DNA from: Caenorhabditis remanei
Taxonomy: Eukaryota; Nematoda; Chromadorea; Rhabditida; Rhabditidae
Direction: 5' to 3'
DNA: 64,000 bases
Assembly (NCBI RefSeq): GCF_010183535.1
Contig: NC_071332.1
Coordinates: forward strand, 14,012,001 to 14,076,000
Positions 21,941 to 33,671 of this stretch are shown in pieces. Position 1 is the first letter of the stretch, and every line of letters starts with the position of its first letter. The position numbers and the translations under genes are program-made. The notes under the pieces were generated by a model, which saw only the letters and a program-made list of their open reading frames with translations, ran no database searches and was not told where the DNA came from.

Positions 21941-24855
21941 TCAAAACACAAAAATATTCTTCTTGGGAATCTTTTTAACATTTGAATCAATATAATCCAT
22001 CAAAACAATGAACATGAACCAGCTGAACGCACGATTGTAGTTTCGAAGATCATTCCAATCGATTCCAGGTAACAGACATTCTTGGTTCAGCTCACGGGAT
22101 TTTGCAGGGGTTACCTGGAATAGTTCTCAACTTATTTGAACGTAATGGATGACAAAAAGGGATTTACCAAAACGGAGTATGTGTTGAGTTGATAGGCCAA
22201 AGTCGCATTAGCGATAACTTCAAAGAAAACAAAAATTGTGATGAGAACAATACCAATGAATTGAAAAGAGCTAGAGAAGGATCTCCTCTCAAAATATATT
22301 TTTTGTGCAATGTAATAGAAAAAATATATTCCGACTTGGCCTTTTCCCAAAATAATTGCAGAGTGGGATATGTATGCGTTGGAATCGAGAAGGGTATAGA
22401 GTGGGCTGAAAGAGTTTAGTATAAAAAACAGATTCATTCCAGACATTTCTTACCAGAGAACGGAATAAATCATGGCTGCTGTAATATATACCAGTTTTGA
22501 ATTTAGTGGTCGGTAAACTCCATTTTCATCGGAAAGAATATTTTCAGGTCCACAAACTGGATTGGATATCTATCCATTGATGACCTTGCAGTCCAGATGG
22601 TCTCTGATGAACAAGCGATATTCTGACATGAGGAAATTCCTAGAACTAACTTCAAAATAGTACTGAAAACAAAAGAACCCAGTGTAGAGAATAGAAACTA
22701 ATAAATACAATAATTTCACCACTTTCTTTGAAGAGTCGTCCGTTAAAAACATCTGAAACACGCCTGTTTTTGGTAATTTTTTTTGTTCAAAGACAACATT
22801 TTCTGCAAATGTAAGACACCCGAAAACGGAGGAAACTGCAATAATATAATATTGCTGCCACTTTCGAACACTATGTCGCTTTGAGTAAATCCACATGCTT
22901 GCAGATAACAAAATCCAGAAACAAGTGTAGGTGTCTAAATAAAATATCCTCAGATCTTTTAGAATATTCTAAAGAACCTACATAAATGAAGAGTTGACTT
23001 GTCTGGACAATTACTTGTTATAATTCCCAGCATTCCCATCGCAACAAAACTCAACAGACACACCACTTTAGGAGCATCTCTTTCTTGAATTCCATGAGTT
23101 GTGAGAATTTTTGGAACTTGATAACAGAATAGTTTCCTCCGAAAAACAATGATTAAATTGAGGATTCCAATTACAGCAAGACCACTGACGCTGGCAACTG
23201 AATTGAATGAATTGAGGTGAAACATTTCTGAAGAGCATTTATAGTTGAGGTAGCAGGTATCGAAATCCATTTTGTTCGATGTTTGTTGTCTGTTTTGGAA
23301 CAGCGTAGTGAGTGCAGGAAGGATGGATCCAAAGATTTGGAAGAATAAGAAACTGGAATTGAGTTGTTCCTCAAAAGAAGACATAATCTTAACTCACTTG
23401 AAATACTTTGCTTCTTTCACAAGTCTTCCTTTTTGATATTCTTTGTGACTGACTATCCGATTGGGTTTATCAAATAGAAATGACAAATCCACGATTATAT
23501 CTACTCCCGAACAATTTTCTTCAAAATCATTTGGTTCATTATTCTTTTGACGATCCAAGAATCGGTACTTTAGAAATGCTGAAAATTGAAAACTCTAAAA
23601 CTGTAAGTGTGGTTGAAATTACTTAGAAGTAGGACAAGAATCATACTTCCAGCATAAACAAAGAGTGGAATCATAAAAATGAAAGTTTGCTCTGAAATTC
23701 ATAAAATTTGATAGTTAATGAAAAAACAACCATACACACCATTCACTGGAGAGACTGAAATTTGTGCATCTTTGTCCCTTCCTGCATTCTCAGAATCTAT
23801 TGGTCCTTCTGAAACAAATTTCTTGTGAACCTTTCTAAAATTATACCACACTTCCTGCAATTCCACATGCTGAATCATCAGGATTCACAGTGAAAGCAAT
23901 ATGAACTTCAGGGCCAATATCACTTTTCTGAAACAGAGTCATTTTGAGACAAATTATTTATGACTCACTCTAATAGAAAACCCAGCGAATTTCGTGAATG
24001 TCTGGAAAAAGTAAACATCGCTTTGCTCCAATAAGCCGGAGCCGTCAAACAAGGGACACTGAAAAAAAGGTCAAAAATAGAGAAGTCTGAAATACTTACA
24101 GTTGCTTTCCGCACAATCAACCTGCCACATATATCACTATCAGAGTTGGCTCTTACATCCACTTTCTCAATATCCTCAGGGAATTTATACCTGCAAACTG
24201 ATTCAGTATTCTAACAATAAGTTTTTTAGTAACATGTAATAACGTGGTTCCGACGGGCTTGCTTCTGTTGTAATTGATTTTTCCAGATTGAAATTCGCAG
24301 CCGGTTTTACTCGTAATTTAAATTCACTTGGACGAGAACTGGCGATGGATAAATAGACAGGTTGACCGAGTTGTTCCAGAGAACGATCCTCATCGCATAA
24401 TGTATCTGTGGCCACCCAGTATTCGAACCGTTTTCCTTGTTGTGATTGAATACGTGGCAGCTGGAAATGTGATATGAAAACGGATTGAATCGCACGATCG
24501 AACCAAAACGGGATCCAAACTTCTCGTCCTTATTCAGAAAAACTAACCGCAATGTCGTGTACTGTTTTTCCTCGGACTACATTCACAGTCAATGAATTTT
24601 GCAATGTCATTTCTTCGGATGAAATATAAACTCTGATTGCAGAAGGCTTCAAAATTCCCAATTACTATCTCATATTCAGAAAAAACTCAATACCGGATAA
24701 TCTTTATTCAAAACGACTCGAAATAAAATTGGAGTCAAGCTCCCTTCGGTGGTCCAATTTGTGTACCATGCTCCAAATTCCAGATCATGAAATTCTTTAC
24801 ACAGAGAGAGGTGTAAAGTTGAAAATAGCAGAAAAAGAAGAGAGCAAATATGCAT
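21941..24855 (-). CDS. SID-1/SIDT (CHUP-1-like) multipass membrane protein with an in-frame TAG
   Basis: Thirteen exons join in frame to 776 codons: 24855-24694, 24646-24548, 24460-24234, 24190-24100, 24058-23969, 23927-23852, 23808-23740, 23691-23623, 23578-23398, 23352-22982, 22934-22454, 22405-22168, 22114-21941. A signal peptide (MHICSLLFLLFSTLHLSLC) and an ectodomain of about 270 residues with PRYYMYKFPEDIEKV precede TM1 (about 272-294). Then come a cytosolic loop, KMDFDTCYLNYKC, ten or so helices and the end SRELNQECLLPG...IDSNVKKIP...NIFVF. Length and layout match SID-1 (dsRNA import) and CHUP-1 (cholesterol uptake). Codon 600 is TAG. Three family His positions read Ser468, Asn739 and Asn743; Asp740 remains. 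Confidence 0.8.
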
Positions 24856-25644
24856 GATTTCTGAAAAAAGGGTAATAGTCAAATATTATGCATGCCTTAT
24901 ATACCCAGTCCAAGATGTTTTCGGATAATATTTACTCAGAAACTTTAGAAACGTTTCATGTTGTAAACAATTTATTGAAGAAAAATAAAAAGATTATAAT
25001 AAGAGTGAGCAAGAGCAGAGCAGTTAATAATAGTTTAACTAAAGGGAAATGGGATAACATTGACTTTCCAAATGACATGAGTATGAAAATCAAGGAGAAG
25101 CCCTCTGAAAACTGATATGAACACTATTGAATGTAAGTACACTTACGAAAAAAAATTTACAGCCAGATAGTTACGGTACTTATTGAAAAATCTGAAAACT
25201 AGAATAATACAACGTAGAATGCAATTATGGGAACAGCCAGAAACTTTTTTTGATTTGACATATAGCGTTGATTATTTTTAGAATTATTGAGAAAATTGAG
25301 CTGAATGTCTGAATAATAAAGGGATTTCCAGGTGAATTTGAAAATTCAGAGTTGGTTGTCAAGGAAGTATGAGAATTCGATATTCAGGTGGTTTATGTAC
25401 AATTGATCTGCCATGACATGTTTAAAAAAAAAGGGACATCATATAAAACTTGTTCAATGGAAATTAGACTTGAGTTGATAAGAACATCAAGTTATAGAAA
25501 TGACGAGGGTGAATGTATCTTGCAAGGAACATGATCAAAACTGAATTTTATTTCTAAGCCACGTTCTGGTTTTGATTTTAAAATCAGATTACAAATCATA
25601 GTGGAAATGTCAGACTAGACAAAAACAAACACCATGATCACGTT
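24856..25644. other. Upstream region of the SIDT gene and 3' flank of receptor E
   Basis: A TTTTTTCAG acceptor lies just before the SIDT start at 24855, as expected for trans-splicing. No other gene is supported; a 75-codon plus frame at 24888-25115 has no homology I recognise and no splice context. Confidence 0.4.
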
Positions 25645-25932
25645 CTACAAAGATCTCTGGAAGTTTTTTGATTTATTCGGTTTTATTTCATTTCTTTCCT
25701 TCAGAAATTTCCCATAACATAAATTCCGCTGCTCGTTGTACTTGTTGTTTCGATCCGCATAATTTATCTGGAAACCCCAGTAATTTTTTGTAGCTTTTCG
25801 TATAACTTTGTTTGTTGTGAGCATTGTTAATGTAACAAAGGAGCCATGATCTTGCAACAGTACAACGATAATGAATGATATATCTGAAAAGTTCCAGCTG
25901 GAAATTCATTAGCAGTCATTTGAACTCACAAG

Positions 25933-26777
25933 CAGTGTGTAAGTATCGATATGACTTTCTCGATACTAGCCCATTTCGAGAAATTATCGAGAAATTTCCC
26001 GGAAAAAATTTCTCGAAAATTTCTCGAAACTTTCTCGATATTTCTCGAAAGTATCGATACTTTCTCGAGAAAGTTTGAATGATTTCTCGATACTTTCTCG
26101 ATACTTTCGAGACGTCTCGATACTTTTCCCGGGAAGTTGTACTTTGTCAACAGTGTTATTTTTCTTCAGTGTGTTTTGAAACCGGACGTTTCAAAACCGG
26201 TCATTTCGCAACCGGACGTTTTGAAACCGGTCATTTCGCAACCGGACGTTTTGAAACCGGTCATTTCGCAATCGGACGTTTTGAAACCGGTCATTTCGCA
26301 ACCGGACGTTTTGAAACCGGTCATTTCGCAACCGAATGTTTCGAAACCGGCCATTTCGCAACCGGACGTTTTAGAACGGTTGCGAAATGACCGGTTTCGA
26401 AATGTCCAGTTGCGAAATGGCCGGTTTCGAAATGACCGGTTGCGAAATGACCGGTTTCGAAACGTCCGGTTGCGAAATGACCGGTTTCGAAACGTCCGGT
26501 TACAAAACACACTGCAGACTGTTTGATTTATCGGGAAATTATCGAAACTCCGGGTCTCGATACCATCAATTTTCGAGAAAAGTATCGAGAAAGTATCGAT
26601 ACTTTTGTGATCAAAAAAGTCTCGATACTTTCTCGAGAAACGTTTCGATAAATTTCTCGAGAAAGTATCGGGAAAGTATCGATAAAATTTATCGGGAAAT
26701 TTCTCGATACTTTTTCGAGAAATTTATCGAGAAAATGTTCGGGAAATTTCTCGAAGCGGTCTCGAAACCACACACTG
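25933..26777. mobile_element. Non-autonomous hAT-like palindromic element, 845 bp, with 8-bp target duplication
   Basis: The ends are CAGTGTGT and ACACACTG, flanked on both sides by the perfect 8-bp direct repeat CTCACAAG (25925-25932 and 26778-26785). CAGNG ends and 8-bp duplications are the hAT signature. The arms (about 25940-26140 and 26525-26770) are built of short motifs such as TTTCTCGAGAAA and ATCGATAC. The core (26168-26512) is itself bounded by inverted CAGTGTGTTTTG ends and holds about six copies of a 30-bp unit (TTTTGAAACCGGTCATTTCG plus CAACCGGACG) followed by inverted copies. No transposase. It lies in intron 4 of receptor E, and the duplication includes the splice donor. Confidence 0.8.
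26168..26512. repeat. Inverted array of 30-bp units inside the hAT-like element
   Basis: Units TTTTGAAACCGGTCATTTCG + CAACCGGACG run in tandem to about 26365, then the reverse complement runs to 26512. The array is open in several frames on both strands (RFETGHFATG-type repeats), which is a by-product of the repeat length and not a gene. Transcribed, it would form a long hairpin. Confidence 0.8.
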
Positions 26778-27502
26778 CTCACAAGGAACATTTATTATCA
26801 CAAAATTGCCAAGGAAGTACACAATTAATGGAAGGAAAACCATACTGACATGTACTATGATCTGAAATTTAATGCTTATGAAATCTAGTTACGTGTTTCA
26901 ACAAACCGCGCTAATCAGACTGAACATAAAATTTCTGTGCATTGCCAGCGTTTTCGCAGAAAGTCTTCGATTACTCGACTTTCACGATTTGAACGTTTCC
27001 CTTTCAGCGAATTCACCGGACAAGAATGCGGAGAACATAGAGCAATAACACAAAAAGAAAAATAACATTAATAATGAAGAGTCGAATTTAATAGAAAACT
27101 AAAAAATAAGAAACAACTATCACACAAAATAAAGTACGGTAGTAGACCGTATTCCAGTTCCATTTTATTCTTGTATTCGTTCTGGTTCGATAAATCAGGG
27201 TAGATCAAAATAGTGAGCACGAGAGCAATACAAGTGTTCACACAAAAAAAAATAATAAAGACCGTGAGAAAGCTTCCGAAATTGAACAACTTCTAAATGT
27301 TGTGTAGCCACTCTCATTCTATAAATGAAGAGGTAGAGTCCAGTGGATCCAGTGAATGCAACAAGGAAAATGAATACTTGAAATGAAATCACAGAATATT
27401 CAGCAAACTGTCCGCTGGAACATATTGCGGGCACTGGTAGATGAGTACTCACTTTCCAGATAACACCTATATGAACATCTAACAACAGTCCCCTGAAATT
27501 AA

Positions 27503-27886
27503 AGGGGGACTGCGCTATTCGAATTCAAAACATTACATTTACATGAGTCGACGCAGATTCAGGGGTTGACAATAAAATTCTCTTGAAGGTAGGTCCGGAA
27601 ATTTGATTCCAGCAAGTTATGAGCTGTCAAAGTTGTCAAATCGCAACTCCACGGTACACTTTTCCGTTGAATTTTTCATTAAATTTTCCCATGGTGCACG
27701 TGAAAGTATAACAAATTTCTAATAAAAATTCAATGAAAAAGTGTACCATGGAGGTGCAATTTGACAACTCATAACTTTCTGGAATCAAATTTCCGGTCCT
27801 ACCTTCAAGAGAATTTTATTGTCAATCTCTAAATCTGCGTCGATTCATGTAAAAAATATTTTGAATTCGAATAGCGCAGTCCCCCT
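27503..27886. mobile_element. Palindromic TTAA-flanked MITE, 384 bp
   Basis: The ends AGGGGGACTGCGCTATTCGA and their inverted copy lie between TTAA at 27499-27502 and TTAA at 27887-27890. The two halves match for most of the length with small differences, so the element is a near-complete hairpin, like known Caenorhabditis TTAA palindromes. It lies in intron 1 of receptor E on the acceptor side: the minus-strand order is TTAA, TTTCAG, exon 2. Confidence 0.8.
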
Positions 27887-28384
27887 TTAATAGGATTTCT
27901 TCCTATTTGAACTTCAAATCAATATCCAACAAATAAAACAACTTACGAAAATATATGAATAGCTCAATAGTTCCGATACTCGTTGAATTCTTTCGTTCAT
28001 TTCAGAAAAAGGACATAGAAAGCGATAAAATAAACTGTAACATAGAAACATGAAGTAAGCCAATGGACTATTGTGATGATAAGGCTGGCTTCGTCAAATC
28101 TACAAAAGGAATTGAGCATTTGAAGGACTCACAAATAGCTGGTTAACAAAGAAATCGGTTATGAAACATACTGAAATTGGTTACGAAAAATGAAAAGACT
28201 TGAACAGGTGGAATTGCATTAGTGCATTAGTCAGGTGTTATGGAAAGTTATAAAAACTTAACTATTCAAAGATAAGTTTGTGTTATTGAAATGCTTTGTG
28301 GTAGTTTACAATTAGTTAATTAATTTAACTCTGTGTTAAAGATCAGTGGAGTAATATTTATCAATTTCTATCATTCAAAAACAA

Positions 28385-29774
28385 TCAGTTAGTTGTCACC
28401 ACATGAATACCGCTGGTATTCTTACTCCTCTTAAAAACTCTCTGCTCAGCTTTCATCATCAAATTCTCCGGCATCAGAAACAATTTCCTCGTTGCTTTTC
28501 TCAATAACTTGTTAGTGATTAACAAGGTGAACGTTGAAACAGAGCCATGATCTTCTATCATTAATGTAAGGAATGGTGCTAAATCTGAAAATCAGATGAT
28601 TTATGAATAGGAACATTTTCCGATCGTCTTACATTCGTTGTTAATAACGATAAAATTAGCAAGACAGAAAGCTAAAAGTGGAATGAAAAGTAACGAGACG
28701 TGGACAATAATCTGAAAACTACGATCTGCGTCGGACTGGATTCAATTCACTCACCGAGAGTATCAGACTGTACATAAAGTTTTTATTGGATTGCTGTTGT
28801 CTTTGGAGATAAACTTAAACTATTGGAGTTCAGAGCTCTCAATGTTTCGAAGGCAGCCAACAATGCGGCGGTGACAACACATATTATTATAAAGTATCCC
28901 AAAATAAAGAAAAGTGAGAAGAGACGAGACTCGAACTGCATGAAAAAACAATTGTCACACCACATGTAACCGGGAAGAGTTCCGAATTTCTGAAGTTGAA
29001 GAAGTTGGTTTCAAGAACGGTACGAAGAAACTAACCTGCTCAATTATTGTTTTGGTTTCTTTCTGATTCCTGAACTCCGGATAGATGGAAACCACAAGAA
29101 TGATCGCTACACCAGACGAAGCGTAAAAAAGATATCTTAGGAAATATATAAATTTTTGGAAGTTTACGTTCTCCACGTGTTTAGTAATTGCACTCATTCT
29201 CTGAAGGAATAGATTCAGAACAGTTGCTCCGGTAAAGAAAAGAAGGATGACGAAGATATAAAACATGATAAGAGCATATTCAACTGCAAATCCATTGGAA
29301 CACAGAGATGGCCACGGTAGAAATACACTCACTTTCCATATTACTCGAATATGGAAATCCGATAGAAGTCCTCTGAAAGTTTCTGGTTAGGCTTTAAAAA
29401 AGTTTTCATTATCGTTTTCAATTTACATGAGTTTTAATTCCTAATTAGATCTTGAGTATGACATAACTTGATTCTAAACAGCTGTAAATGGGCAGAATGT
29501 TGACCACAAGCGTGGATAATTTGTGTTAGTTACAGTATTTTTTTAGAGAAAACGTGATTTTACACTTTCCTTGAGAAATCTTATCGAAATATAATGAGAC
29601 TTACGAAATGATATGAATCACAATATACTTCCGATATTCGTCGAAATGTTTTGGACACTTCATGAGCAACACGATGAATGCGATACCGTACACAGGAATA
29701 GACAAGAATGAAGAGATCCAATTGAGGGGAAGGATATAAAATGGTTCTTCGTATTGACACGTGGTGTTTAACAT
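28385..29774 (-). CDS. Chemoreceptor F (7TM GPCR, Srh/Sri-like) with one frameshift
   Basis: Exons 29774-29605, 29372-29036, 28989-28755, 28711-28633 and 28584-28385. The start MLNTTCQYEEPFYILPLNWI, LCSNGFAVEYALIMFY, LQRMSAITKHVENVNF, MWCDNCFFMQFESRLFSLFF, and LMIEDHGSVSTFTLLITNKL match receptors D and G, and all exon sizes fit. In exon 3 an extra T at about 28785 turns KTTAIQKNFMYS into KTTAIQ-stop; without it exon 3 is 234 nt, exactly as in D. The final tail ends NTSGIHVVTTN. Functional only if the T is an error. Confidence 0.78.
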
Positions 29775-30317
29775 TTTCAATCGATTCGAGTGGGAATAAT
29801 CAGTTGGAAATGAGAAATTGATTGTGAGAGACTTTGTTAAAGCAGAACAGGTGAAAGGGAAGTGTGTCTTATGACAAATTATTAATCACCCCGTATTTTG
29901 TATTTTTTTTCTCAATCGAACAGTTCATTAGTGTTTTAGAATTATCATGAATTCGTTTCCAAAACAAGAACCGCTCTTGTTGTCCTTCTCTTATTCTGAA
30001 ATATTCTCGACACTGAACCGTGGTCCTGAAGCATTATCATATGAAAGTGGGGGATGTCTGAAATGGACTTTGATTTTTTCTGAAAACGATTAGAATTTGT
30101 TACAAGAAGTGTTCAAAACGGTTCGCCACGAAATGCTAATCGGATGGAGGTGAACATGATGTCAGCCGAATCTGAACGTTTTTAGCAATGCAATTGTCTT
30201 CTTTGTTCATTGATCAGCTTTTTGTGTACAGAAATACAATTCGTGAACAAGACATTTACAGAAGGGAAACATCAAGAATCTTCTTTATAACATTTAAATG
30301 ATTGAAAATTATACGAT
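29775..30317. other. Intergenic stretch between receptors F and G
   Basis: About 540 bp, the upstream region of F and the 3' flank of G. No supported gene or repeat. Confidence 0.4.
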
Positions 30318-31460
30318 TCAGCGATTGACACTATCAAGATTTCCTGGCGTATTCTGAGATATTCTGTCTTTTGACCAAAGTGTAAAATTCATCGGAATGT
30401 AGAATAATTGTCTCACAGAGTTTCTTAACAGTTTACTGGTAATTAGTAGTGTCAGAGCAGAACTCGATCCATGCTCTTGAACCATAATGACGCACACAAA
30501 GGCTACATCTGAATAGATAATTAATTGGAGAACCTTAATTTCAGATTAATACTTGGATAGTCGATGTTAATGAAATTCGATGAAAAGTAAGTCAGAAGCG
30601 GAAGGAATATAAGAACGACGTGGACGAGAAACTGAAAAAGAATGACCTGACATCGATTTATTCCACCACATACTCACAGCGGCAATTAAACTCGTCAACA
30701 CATTTTTCTGGATCTTGACAGTTTTTTGAGACAATCGTAATGATTTACTATTAAGAATGCGATAAGTGACAAAAGCGGTAAACCCAGCAGATAAGAATGC
30801 AGTAGTGATTGTGATGTAAGCGGAAACAAAGAACAAAATGAACAGAATCGAATCGAAAACCATGAAAATACAGTTTTGACACCAGAAATATTCGGGGAAT
30901 GTTCCAAATCTCTGCTCCATTTTCAGTTTGTATTCCAGCTGTTTGTTGAGTCCCGGATTGATGAGAAATGTCGAAACTATGCATAGAAAACTGAATAAAT
31001 AAAAAAGACGACGAAAATAAATAGGAAGTTTATGGAATCGGGCATATTCCACATATAGAATGACTGCTTTCATTCGGTAAATTAGTATGGAAAGGGCAGA
31101 AACACCCATGAATATCAAAAGATAGACAAATGCTTGAAAGTTTGCAGCAGAGTATTCGGATAATAACCCATTAGCACAGAGAATCGGAACAGGAAGAACA
31201 ACTTTGGGTCTCCAGAATACAGACATTTGAATTTCAAGTAAGACACCCCTGGAATAGAAACAAGTTGCTAGAATTGAAACAGAAAAAACTTACGAAAGAA
31301 TATGTGCAATTAAATAGTTTCTATATTGACTATTGAAATACTTTGGGCATTTAAAAAACAGAACTGAGAAAGCAACACCGTAGATAATAATTGCTAAACC
31401 TGAGCTGATATAATGAGAAATTATTATCACGAAGGGATCTTCAGAACGGCAATTTGACAT
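30318..31460 (-). CDS. Chemoreceptor G (7TM GPCR, Srh/Sri-like), intact
   Basis: Exons 31460-31294, 31248-30678, 30631-30553 and 30508-30318 join in frame to 335 aa. It is the paralogue of D and F but has lost the intron after KLKMEQ, so its second exon is a fusion of two. Marks are MSNCRSEDPFVIIISHYISS, LCANGLLSEYSAANFQAF, LIYRMKAVILYVEYARF, FWCQNCIFMVFDSILFILFF, KTVKIQKNVLTSLIAA and VIMVQEHGSSSALTLLITSK. All seven TM segments are open. Precise intron loss with the reading frame kept is typical of gene-conversion with cDNA. Confidence 0.82.
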
Positions 31461-31798
31461 CTTTTTCTGACTGAAACTTATCGATTTTTCCTTGTGAAAG
31501 ATTGCTTCTGGAAACAGATAAAAATCAGATAAAAATCAAATACTTGGAGAGCAGGTGAATTGAAACGAAAGCGCACTTTCTGGAAACCAGAAAATCAGGA
31601 TACATGACACATCTCAGTTTTTTTTGCAGATTTGCCAGCTACGTTTCCATTGGAAGAATTTTGAGAATACTGTAAACATTTTCTTCCTCAAATTTTGCGA
31701 TTAGGACAGCTGAAAAATAGGAATCAAATTATTTCAGAAAACTCATTTATCAATTACATCTAACGAGATCAAATACGGAATGAACATAGATCAAGCAA
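31461..31798. other. Intergenic stretch
   Basis: Between the start of receptor G and the 3' end of the GT92 gene. AT-rich; no feature seen. Confidence 0.4.
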
Positions 31799-33671
31799 TC
31801 ACCAAGTCAACAACATTCTCTGACACGGATCTGGAAATTGTCTGGATTTCCACATATCCTCCGGGATCGTTGAACAATTGACGGGCACTTTTTCGTATAT
31901 TGATTTTGTTTTTTCAAATACTTTCTTGGTTAGTTCGGAAGAAAATTCTTGGGGTAATGGACTACCGAACAATGTGTGTTCTTTGTCCCAATCGTTTAAA
32001 TTTTCTCGATGTTGGGTGGATCGGTAGTGTCTAAAAATGTGAGGGACTAACTTCTCATACTGTTGAATTCTAGGTCATTCTCACCTCAGAACAATTTTAG
32101 AAGAATCTGACCGTAATGAGACGTATCCGTGTTCCAATGCAATTGCATAGTGAATTGACATTATTCCAATCTGGAAAATTGCTTGATTGTCTATCTTTGA
32201 AACACCCTCCGATTACCTTTTCCGGTCTGATGATTGCTTTCGATGCGTTCCATGAAGGTCCGGGTGTTTTATCATATTTGTTTGAAATCATTTCTCTTCT
32301 GACTTGTCCCTCATTCTGGTACCACATTGGTGCATCTTCATATTTTGCGATATTCAGAATTGGCATCTGAATTTCAGCAACCTTTCGGTTGTCCTCTGAA
32401 TTCAAAAAGTCTGAAATACGACCATTTTGAGTAGATATCCGTTCGTCTATATCAATGAACGCAGTCCATTTTGAATGATATTTTGCTCTCATGTGACAGT
32501 CCTAAAAGTGAATTTTAGTTGTCAGTTCTGGTACGTCCGGATGTCCAAAAGATACCTGAATCTCAATCAGCTGCCATGCATAAAATGGTCTTTCGTACTT
32601 CTCTTGAAGAACTTTCACCTCAATATCACCATTGCTAAAACTCAATAACTTGGTATCCTGTCAAGAATAGACAGCTTACTTTTCGTATTCATCCAGTACC
32701 TTCCTATCGTAATCCGAAATATTTCCAATATGGAAGTAGAACAACGTGGCACCCTGAAATACAAATTATTATCACGAATCTGACAGAAAGTGGCACACCT
32801 CCATTTTATGATGCTCTATAAATTCCACGATCTGAATCCATTTTGGTTCCTGACCATACAACGGAGCCACACAAATAGCGAACTCGTGAATTGGTTCTGA
32901 AAGCAAGAGTTCTTTTGTTTGAAGCTCATAATTCAGATAAAAGAACGATTTGGAATGTAGATAAAAGCACGGAACATTGAAAAACACTTATTTAGATTTC
33001 CTTTTTTTCCATTGCTATTATTATCTTTTGTCACAGTACAGTAAACTTACTTTCAAAATTCCGGAACTTCAATCTCATTGGATTCGGGAAATCTTCTGTC
33101 TTGTATTTCGAAACCGATACAAACTCAGCACCGATTCTTCTGGGACAATGAATGACTGACTCGGGGAACACTATTCCTTGCCAGGAACTTCCTGAAATCT
33201 CCTGCTTCTTACAGTCAAAGTATCGGCAGTAGAGTCGTTGTTTAACCATGTATTGAGAGTTCAAAGTGATTGAAATGTACTCGGGATACACGTAAGCGCC
33301 GATGAGAACTACAGAAGTGTAGTTTTGATTATTCTGAATAAAAAATCAAACGAATAATGTGAAACTCATTTCAATATGACAGAAATATTACTTCTTTTGA
33401 CAAATCTAACGCCATCCATAACAGTCTCGACATGGAATTCCAGAAGGTATTTGTAATTGAGGAAGTTTCTAGTTGATTCCATTCCGGCACGTAACATTTA
33501 TTTGTTTGGTTTGTAACTTGAGTATGATTGATAGAATGAAATTTATCTGGAAATACTATGATTCAGAAGTTTTACAATTGTCGACTTACCTTGATTCCAA
33601 AAATAGTTTAAGCAAAAAATGGAAATGAAAACGAGGAGAAGAATACGGTATGCCGTGAAAAATATCGCCAT
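31799..33671 (-). CDS. Glycosyltransferase family 92 (DUF23) protein, type II membrane
   Basis: Nine exons (33671-33590, 33546-33392, 33333-33051, 32896-32799, 32753-32680, 32634-32556, 32501-32217, 32170-32085, 32030-31799) join in frame to 457 aa. An N-terminal anchor (ILLLVFISIFCLNYFW) is followed by a lumenal domain with EFAICVAPLYGQEPKWIQIV, EFIEHHKMEGATLFYFHIGN, YAWQLIEIQDCHMRAKY, and SKWTAFIDIDERI (DxD at 274-276). RPEK...IGIMSIHYAIALEHGY and LRHYRSTQH close the domain. GT92 enzymes are Golgi galactosyltransferases acting on fucose; which acceptor this one uses is unknown. No lesion seen. Confidence 0.88.

Larger units (their letters stand above)
25645..28119 (-). pseudogene. Chemoreceptor E, degenerate paralogue of D, F and G
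   Basis: Exon 1 from 28119 reads MLNSFCRFDEASLIITIVHW but has two in-frame TGA codons (after VLFLK and after NEYRNY). Exon 2 begins at about 27485 (GLLLDVHIGVIWKV, then CSSGQFAEYS and RMRVATQHLE) and shifts frame in a T run near 27245 before IALVLTILIYPDL. Exon 3 keeps LSAKTLAMHRNFMFSLISAV, exon 4 is 26861-26783 (79 nt, as in the paralogues) and exon 5 is 25883-25645 with LLQDHGSFVTLTMLTTNKVI. Introns 1 and 4 carry inserted elements. Several independent lesions make this a clear pseudogene. Confidence 0.85.

Noticed and set aside
22570..22600. A 28-bp intron removing the TAG in the SIDT gene (GTCATC...CCAG)
   Set aside because: It is shorter than any workable nematode intron and its acceptor would put the next exon out of frame.
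26079..26848. Long open frames with RFETGHFATG-type and RNRSFRNR-type repeats on both strands
   Set aside because: The repeat unit is 30 bp, so all frames stay open; the DNA is the core of a palindromic transposon and sits in an intron of a pseudogene.
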